A DNA stretch of 64,000 nt, taken from positions 2,008,001 through 2,072,000 of the forward strand of contig NZ_CP015963.1 in assembly GCF_001663155.1 (NCBI RefSeq), in the 5' to 3' direction. Numbering within the stretch: position 1 is the first letter of the stretch; every line of letters starts with the position of its first letter. The DNA comes from Altererythrobacter ishigakiensis. GTDB taxonomy: Bacteria; Pseudomonadota; Alphaproteobacteria; Sphingomonadales; Sphingomonadaceae. The notes under the pieces are model-generated. The model worked only from the letters and a program-made list of their open reading frames with translations. It did no database searches and was not told the origin of the DNA. Shown here piece after piece: positions 25,762-33,092 of this stretch. The translations under genes and the position numbers were made by a program.

Positions 25762-27746
25762 GCTGCTCCTTTGGCAGAGACTTCAGCAGTCTCGCGGATT
25801 TGCGCCATATCGGCGCGTTCATCAGCATCGCGGCTCTCTTGGCGACGGCGGCGAATGTCGCTCGACAGGCGGCCAATGATCGACAGCGTCCCGCCAAGGG
25901 CAATCAGAAGGCCGCCATACCAAATCAATGTGACAAGCGGCTTCCACCAAAGACGCAGCTGCCAACGTCCGTCATCTGACGGAGCGCCCACAACGGCGTA
26001 AAGCTGTCCGTCCCAGCGCGTCAGAAGAGCGCTTTCAGTGGTTTGCTGCACCGGTGCCCAAAAATGTCGCGATTGCGGGTCAAGCGTTACTGGTCGTCCC
26101 GAGCCACGCTGCGCAACGATATGGGCCTCCATCGCTGTCCAGTTTGGACCAGCTACAGGGTCTACCCCGTCAAGCCTGACCGTAAATCCAGCAATCGAGG
26201 TTTCATCGCCCGGCGCAAGCGCAACCAGCTTTTCCTCCGTGAAAGCGCTTTCGCTCGCCATACCCAGCAGCGCCATCGCAATTCCGAAATGCGCCAGTAC
26301 CATACCCCACGTCGCCGCGGGCACGCGGAGCAAGCTTCGCCCGCGCAAGGGAAGGAAGCTGGCGATGCCAAGTCCAATCGCGAACGCAAGTCCTAGCAGC
26401 GGAAGGATGCCAATGTCGGTCGTGAGCAGAGCAAAGAGCAGCGCGGAAGTTACAATCAGGACGGTCACAACGGCGACAGGCAGTTTGACACGGTCGAAGT
26501 TGTCCTCCCGCCAGCGTAGAAGTGGTCCTATAGCCATTACGGCAAGCATCGGGATCGTGAAGATCGCGCCCACCGGGTTGAAATATGGCGGTCCAACCGA
26601 AACTCGAACATCAAAAGCCTCCGTCAACAGAGGATAGAGCGTTCCCAGCAGCACTATGCCCAGAATTGCTGAAAGCATCACATTGTTAAACACCAGCGCA
26701 CCTTCGCGGCTGACGAGCGCAAAGCGCTGTCCTTCGGAGACGGAGCTTGCGCGCAAGGCAAAGAGCAGCAGTGCTCCGCCGATATAAAGGCATAAGAGAG
26801 CGAGAATGAACGATCCGCGCTCCGGGTCGACCGCGAATGCGTGCACGCTGGTAAGAATGCCTGAACGGACGAGGAAGGTGCCAAGCATTGACATGGAGAA
26901 CGCCACCACGCCAAGCATGATTGTCCAAGCCCGCAAGGCATCACGTGCGGCCAGGACGCTTGCTGAATGGAGCAATGCTGTTGCGGCAAGCCATGGCATC
27001 AGCGAGGCGTTCTCCACTGGGTCCCAGAACCACCAGCCGCCCCAGCCAAGTTCATAATAGGCCCAGTATGAACCAGCAGTGATGCCCAGGGTCAAGAAGA
27101 CCCAAGCACCCAAAATCCAGGGCCGCATAACACGCGCAAATTCAGGATTAACCTGACGCGTCAACAGCGCGCCCACGGCAAAACTGAATGCCACCGAAAG
27201 ACCAACGTAGCCCATGTAAAGTGTAGGCGGATGAAACGCCAAGCCGATATCTTGGAGAAGCGGGTTCAATCCGCTGCCCTCGGAGGCAGGCGATGCCAAT
27301 CGCTCAAAGGGATTCGAACTCAGCAAGAGAAAGGCATAGAATCCAAGGGCAACAAAGCCTTGGGAGGCGAGCGTTGCTTGCATCGTTTTCTCGGGCAGAC
27401 GCCGCTCAAGCGAAGCAATCAGCGCGCCGGCCAGAGCCATGACTGTGACCCACAGCAGCATTGAGCCTTCGTGGTTACCCCAAGCGCCAGACAACTTGTA
27501 AATCAAAGGCTTCATCGAATGAGAATTCGTGACAACCAATTTCACGGATAGATCGGTAATCGCGAATACCCAGAGCAGCATTGCGAAGCTGAACACTGCG
27601 AGAAATCCTTGAAGCGTTGCGGCCGGGCGCACCAGAGCAGCCAGAGGCGCGTCCGGATTACGGTGTGCAATTGCGCCGCCAATCAATTGCAGGACGGCAA
27701 GCGCTGCGGCCATCCACAGCGCGGCATGGCCCAGTTCAGCGCTCAT
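25758..27746 (-). CDS. ccmF: Heme lyase subunit CcmF
   Basis: A 662-residue polytopic protein of the heme handling family. It has the WWD-type tryptophan-rich periplasmic loop (GWGGWWFWDPVENASLMPW) and the conserved SHSMKPLIYKLSG and WGNHEGSMLLW segments. CcmF with CcmH joins heme to apocytochrome c and reduces the heme-CcmE linkage. The usual length (about 650) and the operon context leave no doubt. Confidence 0.98.
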   Translation of the reverse strand: MSAELGHAALWMAAALAVLQLIGGAIAHRNPDAPLAALVRPAATLQGFLAVFSFAMLLWVFAITDLSVKLVVTNSHSMKPLIYKLSGAWGNHEGSMLLWVTVMALAGALIASLERRLPEKTMQATLASQGFVALGFYAFLLLSSNPFERLASPASEGSGLNPLLQDIGLAFHPPTLYMGYVGLSVAFSFAVGALLTRQVNPEFARVMRPWILGAWVFLTLGITAGSYWAYYELGWGGWWFWDPVENASLMPWLAATALLHSASVLAARDALRAWTIMLGVVAFSMSMLGTFLVRSGILTSVHAFAVDPERGSFILALLCLYIGGALLLFALRASSVSEGQRFALVSREGALVFNNVMLSAILGIVLLGTLYPLLTEAFDVRVSVGPPYFNPVGAIFTIPMLAVMAIGPLLRWREDNFDRVKLPVAVVTVLIVTSALLFALLTTDIGILPLLGLAFAIGLGIASFLPLRGRSLLRVPAATWGMVLAHFGIAMALLGMASESAFTEEKLVALAPGDETSIAGFTVRLDGVDPVAGPNWTAMEAHIVAQRGSGRPVTLDPQSRHFWAPVQQTTESALLTRWDGQLYAVVGAPSDDGRWQLRLWWKPLVTLIWYGGLLIALGGTLSIIGRLSSDIRRRRQESRDADERADMAQIRETAEVSAKGAA

Positions 27747-28213
27747 TCGTAATCAACCACCGTGTCTTGAGGAGCGTATGCATTCTGATGCTCCGACATT
27801 TCCTGAAGTTCGCGCGGAACATAGTTTTCATCGTGCTTCGCGAGCAGATTATCAGCGATAAAGACACCCGAAGCATCCAGGCTACCTTCGGCGACTACAC
27901 CCGAATTCTCGACGAATAGATCCGGCAGAATACCAGCGTAACGCACTGGGACGCGCGAATCCCCCTGATCAGTTACAACAAATGCGACTGTGATGCCGTC
28001 AGGAAGTTTCTCGATCGAGCCTTCTGCCACCATGCCGCCCAGACGCACTGCCTGCCCTACAGCGGGTGGATCAGCCATCATTTGATCGGGAAGATAGAAA
28101 TAGTTCGCCTGATTGCGCAGCGCCCATGCCGCCAATAGCCCCGCTGCGACGATCGCTATCAATGCCAGACTAACGAGCACCAATCGCTGATGCTTGGGCT
28201 TAATCGAACTCAT
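27743..28213 (-). CDS. ccmE: Heme chaperone CcmE
   Basis: A 156-residue periplasmic heme chaperone anchored by one N-terminal helix (VSLALIAIVAAGLLAAWAL). The heme-binding histidine lies in LAKHDENYVP near residue 130, matching the conserved HDExYxP motif. It takes heme from CcmC and passes it to CcmF. It overlaps ccmF by 4 bp and ccmD by 4 bp. Confidence 0.97.
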   Translation of the reverse strand: MSSIKPKHQRLVLVSLALIAIVAAGLLAAWALRNQANYFYLPDQMMADPPAVGQAVRLGGMVAEGSIEKLPDGITVAFVVTDQGDSRVPVRYAGILPDLFVENSGVVAEGSLDASGVFIADNLLAKHDENYVPRELQEMSEHQNAYAPQDTVVDYE

Positions 28214-28353
28214 TTACGTTTCACCTTGTCACGCTTTTCTTCGGCCCGCTTCATGGATATCCAGGACCAACTCACCATGGCCAGTGTACTGCCTATGGCG
28301 ACAACGTAAGCTGCGATGACGAAGTTCCATTGGTCCAGCGCCTCGTACATCAT
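28210..28353 (-). CDS. ccmD: Heme exporter accessory protein CcmD
   Basis: A 47-residue frame, MMYEALDQWNFVIAAYVV..., with one membrane helix (residues 11-32) and a basic cytoplasmic tail (KRAEEKRDKVKRK). Size, topology and position between ccmC and ccmE identify CcmD, which helps release holo-CcmE. Both ends overlap neighbours by 4 bp (ATGA). Too short to be noticed by length filters. Confidence 0.9.
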   Translation of the reverse strand: MMYEALDQWNFVIAAYVVAIGSTLAMVSWSWISMKRAEEKRDKVKRK

Positions 28354-29072
28354 GCGGTCTCCAATGCCATGCGTCGCAGGCGCGCTTCGGTCTGGAACTC
28401 AGCCAGCAAGGCCCGCATCCGTGCAAGCACGACCCCGCCGAAAAGAAACGAGAAGCCCATAACAGCAATAAGCAGCGGTATCAGGAATGCAGGATCGATC
28501 GCGCTCTTGCCGATCGAGATGCTCGCGGGTTGATGGAGCGAATTCCACCAGACAACGGACCGGTTGATGATGGGGATGTTGATCGCGCCGACTAACCCGA
28601 AAATCGCAGCGATTTTTGGCGACACTCCTTCGCGTGCTACCGCCTGGGATAGAGCAATATATCCGAAATAAAGGAACAGCAGCACCAGCATGCTGGTCAG
28701 CCGGCCATCCCATTCCCACCATGTGCCCCACGTTGGGCGCCCCCAGATCGATCCGGTCGCAAGACAAACAGCGGTGAACACCATACCCGGCACGGCCGCG
28801 GCACGGGCTGAAATCGCCGCAAGCGGATGCTTCCAAACCAGGTAAACCAAGCTTGAAACAGCGATGGCTGTCCAACCGCCCATACCAAGCCAAGCGCTTG
28901 GCACGTGAATGAAGAGAATACGTACAGTTTCACCCATCAATCGGTCAGGCGGGACGAAGAACAAGCCCCAAACAAGGGCGATCACAACCAAAACTAACCC
29001 GCTCAGCAACAATAGCGGCGTTAGCCAGCTGGCAAGCTTCAGAAAACGGGTTGGATTGGCATAGCCGTGCAT
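28350..29072 (-). CDS. ccmC: Heme transporter/ligase CcmC
   Basis: A 240-residue six-helix protein of the heme handling family with the tryptophan-rich loop WGRPTWGTWWEWDGRLTSML and flanking histidines (FIHVPSAWLG; NSLHQPASI). It loads heme onto CcmE. It is the first ccm gene of the operon here; ccmA and ccmB, which normally precede it, are not in the window. Confidence 0.97.
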   Translation of the reverse strand: MHGYANPTRFLKLASWLTPLLLLSGLVLVVIALVWGLFFVPPDRLMGETVRILFIHVPSAWLGMGGWTAIAVSSLVYLVWKHPLAAISARAAAVPGMVFTAVCLATGSIWGRPTWGTWWEWDGRLTSMLVLLFLYFGYIALSQAVAREGVSPKIAAIFGLVGAINIPIINRSVVWWNSLHQPASISIGKSAIDPAFLIPLLIAVMGFSFLFGGVVLARMRALLAEFQTEARLRRMALETA

Positions 29073-29155
29073 GAACGATCTGGTCCTTTAGAAGAGGGTA
29101 TTACAGTGCCCCCCGCTCCCTGCAAGACTGCAAAAGATTCAAGCCACTGTTGACT

Positions 29156-30187
29156 TTAGCGCCCGATCAGCCGTTGAGCGATCTTATCCGCCACAACGTC
29201 GGGCGTTTCACCGGTGGTCTCGCTCTCTTGCCAAACCTGCTCCAGCCGCTCGGGAATGCGGGCAACGCGCGCAGCGATCGTATCTTCATCTGCGCCATCA
29301 ATATGCCGCAAGACAGTGATGATCCCACCAGCATTGATAACATAGTCCGGTGCATAGAGGATTCCGCGATCCTGCAGCAACTTGCCTTCATTGCCCGTGG
29401 CAAGCTGATTGTTCGCTCCACCGGCCACGACCGAACAATTAAGCGCGGCAATCGATTGCTCGGTCAAAATGGCTCCAAGTGCATTCGGACTGACGATGTC
29501 TGCTTCAACGGCCAAAACCTCGTCCGCTGCAACAGTCTTAGCACCCAATTCCTCTGCCAGTGCCTTGGCCCGGTCAGCATTCATGTCGGCGAGGATAAGA
29601 TCGGCACCGTCAGCAGCAAGATGACGCGCGGTGCCGCCACCGACGCTACCGACGCCCTGGACGGCGATCCGCACGCCCTTGAGATCGTCTGTGCCAAGCG
29701 CCCGTTTCGCCGCTGCCTTGATCCCCAGATATATCCCCTTGGCTGTATAGGGGCCGGGATCACCGCCCTGATCAGGCATACCGCCGACATGCGATGTGTA
29801 CTTCGCTATAGTCAGCATGTCTTCTTGTGTAATGTTGACGTCCTGAGCTGTAATGTATTGTCCGCCCAGCCCCTCTACAGCGCGGGCAAAAGCTGCCAGC
29901 ATCTCCGGCGTTTTGGTGCGGCTCTCATTGGCAAGAATAACTGCTTTGCCACCGCCAGCCGGAAGGCCCGCCATCGCGTTCTTGTAGCTCATGCCGCGGC
30001 TAAGGCGCAGCGCATCGCGCATACCCGCTGCCGGATCGGCATAATGCCAGAAACGCGTTCCGCCAGCCGCGGGGCCGAGATGCATTGAGTGAATGGCAAT
30101 AATGCCGGACAAGCCCGAAGCTGCATCGCGCACGAACAGAACCTGTTCGTGATCATCAAAATCGGATTCAGTCCAGAAAGCCGTCAT
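29156..30187 (-). CDS. Glu/Leu/Phe/Val dehydrogenase (leucine dehydrogenase type)
   Basis: A 343-residue NAD-dependent amino acid dehydrogenase: substrate-binding glycine loop AGGTRFW, catalytic lysine in LPAGGGKAVI and a second lysine region MSYKNAMAG, then the Rossmann motif VQGVGSVGGGTA. Leucine or phenylalanine is the likely substrate by resemblance. The start must be ATG 30187, since the longer frame runs through tRNA-His. The ccm operon begins 83 bp downstream of its stop. Confidence 0.9.
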   Translation of the reverse strand: MTAFWTESDFDDHEQVLFVRDAASGLSGIIAIHSMHLGPAAGGTRFWHYADPAAGMRDALRLSRGMSYKNAMAGLPAGGGKAVILANESRTKTPEMLAAFARAVEGLGGQYITAQDVNITQEDMLTIAKYTSHVGGMPDQGGDPGPYTAKGIYLGIKAAAKRALGTDDLKGVRIAVQGVGSVGGGTARHLAADGADLILADMNADRAKALAEELGAKTVAADEVLAVEADIVSPNALGAILTEQSIAALNCSVVAGGANNQLATGNEGKLLQDRGILYAPDYVINAGGIITVLRHIDGADEDTIAARVARIPERLEQVWQESETTGETPDVVADKIAQRLIGR

Positions 30188-30237
30188 TTGCCCTATCCTA
30201 TCAACGGGCGGCAGGATGACTGCATTGTCGGGAAAAA

Positions 30238-30315
30238 TGGGGCGATCGAGGGGTCTCGAACCCCCGACCTCCGGTACCACAAACCGGCGCTCTAACCAAC
30301 TGAGCTACGATCGCC
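30238..30315 (-). tRNA. tRNA-His (GTG)
   Basis: Minus strand cloverleaf with the extra G(-1) opposite C73 that marks tRNA-His: acceptor GGCGATCG/CGATCGCC, D arm AGCTCAGTTGGTTAGAGC, anticodon stem CCGGT/ACCGG with loop TTGTGGT (anticodon GTG), T arm GGGGGTTCGAGACCC and encoded CCA. It ends 50 bp before the leucine-type dehydrogenase on the same strand. Confidence 0.95.
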
Positions 30316-30519
30316 ACATGCCCCGCCTTACAACCGCAAGTCGTGCCGCACAAACGGGGCTGATACGCTTTGTTGCCACGCGGTCAAGACCGGCAGCAGC
30401 GGGGGCGAGCCTGTTGCATAGTGGAGCGCATTTGGGAAGCGAAAACTGCGCATTTCTAACATGTGCGCAAGATTATTTCGCGCTTTCGCATTACTCACCC
30501 AATGCTTATCTAAAGCGGG

Positions 30520-31152
30520 ATGTCATTCGCAAGCGAATCTTCGGCCGAAAGGCTGCTGGCTCATGCAGGAATGCAACGCGTGCCCAATGCGCGGCTGGAA
30601 CTGTTCCAATGCCGCGACTTCCTGTCAGCTGAACATTGCTCGGAGCTGATTGAACTGATTGACGCAAACCGCCGTCCCAGCACGATCGCAGATGATAATG
30701 GCGACCACTATTTCCGTACAAGCGAGACGTGCGACCTGTCAGCTAACGAACCGGCAGTGCAGAAGTTAGAGAATCTGCTGCAAACACTGAACGGTATCGA
30801 TCCTTCGCACGGAGAGCCGGTTCAAGGGCAACGATATGACGTTGGACAGGAGTTCAAGGCGCATACTGACTATTTCGCGCCCAATGGCCTGGACTTCCAG
30901 AAATATTGTACCGTTGCAGGCCAGCGAACCTGGACTTTTATGATCTATCTCAATGAAGTTGATGCGGGCGGCGGTACAAGGTTCAAGGTGATCGGCAAGA
31001 CATTTCAGCCAGAAACCGGCAAACTGCTGTGCTGGAACAATCGTCGAACCGACGGGAGCGTGAACCCGAACACGCTCCATCACGGAATGAAGGTGCGTAA
31101 GGGCCTGAAGTATGTGATAACCAAGTGGTATCGGGAAAAGGAGTGGGGTTAG
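30520..31152 (+). CDS. 2-oxoglutarate/Fe(II) oxygenase, prolyl 4-hydroxylase type
   Basis: A 210-residue protein of the P4Hc family. The iron facial triad is visible as H-x-D in FKAHTDYF (about residue 111) and the distal histidine in LHHGMKV, with the 2-oxoglutarate-binding Lys following in KYVITKWY. The double-stranded beta-helix lies at residues 100-205. Bacterial members hydroxylate proline in proteins or peptides; the target here is unknown. The DksA-like gene starts 2 bp after its stop. Confidence 0.88.
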   Translation: MSFASESSAERLLAHAGMQRVPNARLELFQCRDFLSAEHCSELIELIDANRRPSTIADDNGDHYFRTSETCDLSANEPAVQKLENLLQTLNGIDPSHGEPVQGQRYDVGQEFKAHTDYFAPNGLDFQKYCTVAGQRTWTFMIYLNEVDAGGGTRFKVIGKTFQPETGKLLCWNNRRTDGSVNPNTLHHGMKVRKGLKYVITKWYREKEWG

Positions 31153-31154
31153 CG

Positions 31155-31469
31155 ATGAGTGACTACAAGGATATGGCAGAGCAGCTGCGCACGCGTCTGG
31201 ATGATTTGCTTGAGCGCACCGAGGTCATTGAAGACGATTTGCGCCACCCACTTGATGCTGACTGGAGTGAACAGGCGGTCGACCTGGCTGATGATGAAGC
31301 TCTTGAAGGTGTCGATGATGTGCTGCGGGCGGAAATCCAGCAGATCAGGCTGGCGCTGCTCAGGATCGAGAATGGCACCTACGGTACTTGCGCCAAATGC
31401 GGCAAGGAAATCCGCCGCGAGCGGCTTGAAGCACGTCCAATCGCGACACGCTGCATTGATTGTGCCTGA
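31155..31469 (+). CDS. TraR/DksA family zinc-finger protein
   Basis: A 104-residue DksA-like protein: an N-terminal coiled-coil hairpin (residues 1-70, acidic tip region DDEALEGVDDV) and the C4 zinc finger CAKCGKEI...TRCIDCA. Such proteins enter the RNA polymerase secondary channel and modulate initiation. It is shorter than E. coli DksA (151), like many alphaproteobacterial paralogues. The start at 31155 follows the oxygenase stop by 2 bp, so the pair is co-transcribed. Confidence 0.88.
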   Translation: MSDYKDMAEQLRTRLDDLLERTEVIEDDLRHPLDADWSEQAVDLADDEALEGVDDVLRAEIQQIRLALLRIENGTYGTCAKCGKEIRRERLEARPIATRCIDCA

Positions 31470-31489
31470 CTAGTTCTTGGGGAAACGAA

Positions 31490-31515
31490 AAAGGCGGCCC
31501 CGTCGGACCGCCCTT
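31490..31515 (-). terminator. Terminator of the rpmE transcript
   Basis: GGCGGTCCGACGGGGCCGCC forms a stem (GGCGG/CCGCC with inner CC/GG pairs) and on the minus strand is followed by TTTTTCGTTT, a good U tract. It lies between the convergent rpmE and DksA-like genes and may serve both directions weakly. Confidence 0.7.
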
Positions 31516-31571
31516 CCCTTACCGGCACATGACCGGAAAACTTGTGAAGTCGCTTACTTCTTGAGCGCCGC

Positions 31572-31796
31572 TTACTTCTTCAGCGACAAACCACCAAAGC
31601 GCTTGTTGAACGCAGCCACACGGCCACCTTCCTGAAGCTGCTGCTTGCCGCCAGTCCATGCCGGGTGGCTGGTGGGGTCGATTTCGAGTGCGAGCGTGTC
31701 GCCTTCGCTGCCCCAGGTTGAGCGGGTTTGAAACTCTGTACCATCGGTCATCTTGACCGTGATCATGTGGTAATCGGGATGTCCTTCGGCTTTCAT
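31572..31796 (-). CDS. rpmE: 50S ribosomal protein L31
   Basis: A 74-residue L31: it starts [19 protein letters not shown], has [19 protein letters not shown] and ends [12 protein letters not shown]. The zinc-binding cysteines of E. coli-type C+ L31 are absent, so this is the zinc-free (C-) form normal in alphaproteobacteria. The start is ATG 31796; residues encoded upstream are not L31. Confidence 0.97.
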   Translation of the reverse strand: MKAEGHPDYHMITVKMTDGTEFQTRSTWGSEGDTLALEIDPTSHPAWTGGKQQLQEGGRVAAFNKRFGGLSLKK

Positions 31797-31902
31797 AACT
31801 CGTGTCCTTGCTAGCGTGCGCCCGGTTCCGACCGGGCATGCTGTTTGCGGGAAAGCGGCGCGGATATAGGTGCGCCGCACAAAAATCAAGCGATTCTGCG
31901 AA

Positions 31903-32367
31903 TCAACTCGGTGGATCGGCGATCATGGCTGTGAATTCGCACTCACAGGTGGTCTTGCCTTCCACGCTCGCCTTGCCCTTGAACTTGTAGATCGTGCGGC
32001 GCTGCTGAAGGAATTCGACCTCCAAGTCTAGCAAGCAACCGGGCGTTACGGGCGCTCGGAACTTCGCGCCGTCAATGCCCATGAAAATCACCAGCTTGCC
32101 TGTGCCAGCGAGTTCAAGCGTCTCGATACCAAGAATGGCTGCCGCTTGAGCGAGCGCCTCGATCTGAAGCACGCCGGGCATGATTGGAGCGCCAGGGAAA
32201 TGCCCCTGGAAAAACTCCTCATTCATACTGACTGCTTTTACCGCGTGAATCCGCTCGTTGAGGTGAATTTCCTTCACCCGATCAACCAGTAACAGCGGGT
32301 AGCGGTGGGGCAGAGCCTTCAAAATTCTGAGAATGTCGTAATCAGCGGTGCCGTTTCCGTCACTCAT
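31903..32367 (-). CDS. fabZ: 3-hydroxyacyl-ACP dehydratase FabZ
   Basis: A 154-residue hot-dog fold dehydratase for fatty acid elongation. The catalytic histidine is in [14 protein letters not shown] and the glutamate in [11 protein letters not shown]. It follows skp directly; in E. coli lpxD sits between the two and lpxA/lpxB follow, and both are missing here. Confidence 0.97.
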   Translation of the reverse strand: MSDGNGTADYDILRILKALPHRYPLLLVDRVKEIHLNERIHAVKAVSMNEEFFQGHFPGAPIMPGVLQIEALAQAAAILGIETLELAGTGKLVIFMGIDGAKFRAPVTPGCLLDLEVEFLQQRRTIYKFKGKASVEGKTTCECEFTAMIADPPS

Positions 32368-32396
32368 TGCCCTGTCCCCCCTGCGTTTTCCTTGGC

Positions 32397-33092
32397 TCAG
32401 CGGCCTGCTGGCGTTTGTGTAGCTGGCTGCTGTTGAGCCGCCTGAGCGGCCTGTTGCTGCGCCTGAATTGCTTGTGCGGCTGCGATCGTTTGTGAGATTT
32501 GCTGATAGACCGCCAGAACGTTACGGCTCGGGCGCCAGTTCTGCGGCGGCACGATCGCCACTGATGGCACGCTGGTATTCAAAGCTGCAGTTACCTGCTG
32601 CGTGATATTCGCCTGCGGGGGTGCGTAGATCACCGACTCTGGCGACAGGATCACCTGCACATTCAGCTGCTGCACCACCTGCTCGAGCGCGGGACGGTAC
32701 TGAACCAGAATCTGTTCAACAGCATATACACGAGCAGCTTCTACCTGATCGGTTAGCTGCGTAACTTCCTGCTCGATAGCCTGAAGGCGAGTTTGCTGTG
32801 AGCTTCCCTGTGCCGCGCGCTGCTCGGCCTCATCAAACTGGTTGTCGCTGTTCGTATCCAACTGCTGCAGCAGCGTTTGCGCTTCTTGTTCGCGCGCGCG
32901 GATCGTGTCGAGCTGTGGTTTGTACGTGGTCGCGATCTGCTGATAGGCGGTGACGAATGCATTAGTGTTGATTACTGCGGCTGGCAGATTAACTGTGGCC
33001 ATGTTGCCCTGAACCTGCGCGCTTGCCGGCACAGCTATCGCTGCTGCCGTCGAAATGCTCGCCGCTGCGAGAAGTGATGCGAATAGTTTCAT
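32397..33092 (-). CDS. OmpH/Skp-family periplasmic chaperone with EF-hand-like loop
   Basis: A 231-residue secreted protein: signal peptide ending ASA-Q (residue 25), a long helical coiled coil (residues 50-150) and a Gln/Ala-rich tail ([12 protein letters not shown]). This layout and its place between bamA and fabZ fit Skp/OmpH, a chaperone for unfolded outer-membrane proteins. It is longer than E. coli Skp (161). Residues 79-90 ([12 protein letters not shown]) match the 12-residue calcium-binding EF-hand loop, which is unusual for the family. It overlaps bamA by one base. Confidence 0.87.
   Translation of the reverse strand: MKLFASLLAAASISTAAAIAVPASAQVQGNMATVNLPAAVINTNAFVTAYQQIATTYKPQLDTIRAREQEAQTLLQQLDTNSDNQFDEAEQRAAQGSSQQTRLQAIEQEVTQLTDQVEAARVYAVEQILVQYRPALEQVVQQLNVQVILSPESVIYAPPQANITQQVTAALNTSVPSVAIVPPQNWRPSRNVLAVYQQISQTIAAAQAIQAQQQAAQAAQQQPATQTPAGR

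Noticed and set aside
29150..30088. 312-residue plus-strand frame opposite the amino acid dehydrogenase
   Set aside because: The dehydrogenase motifs on the minus strand explain the region.
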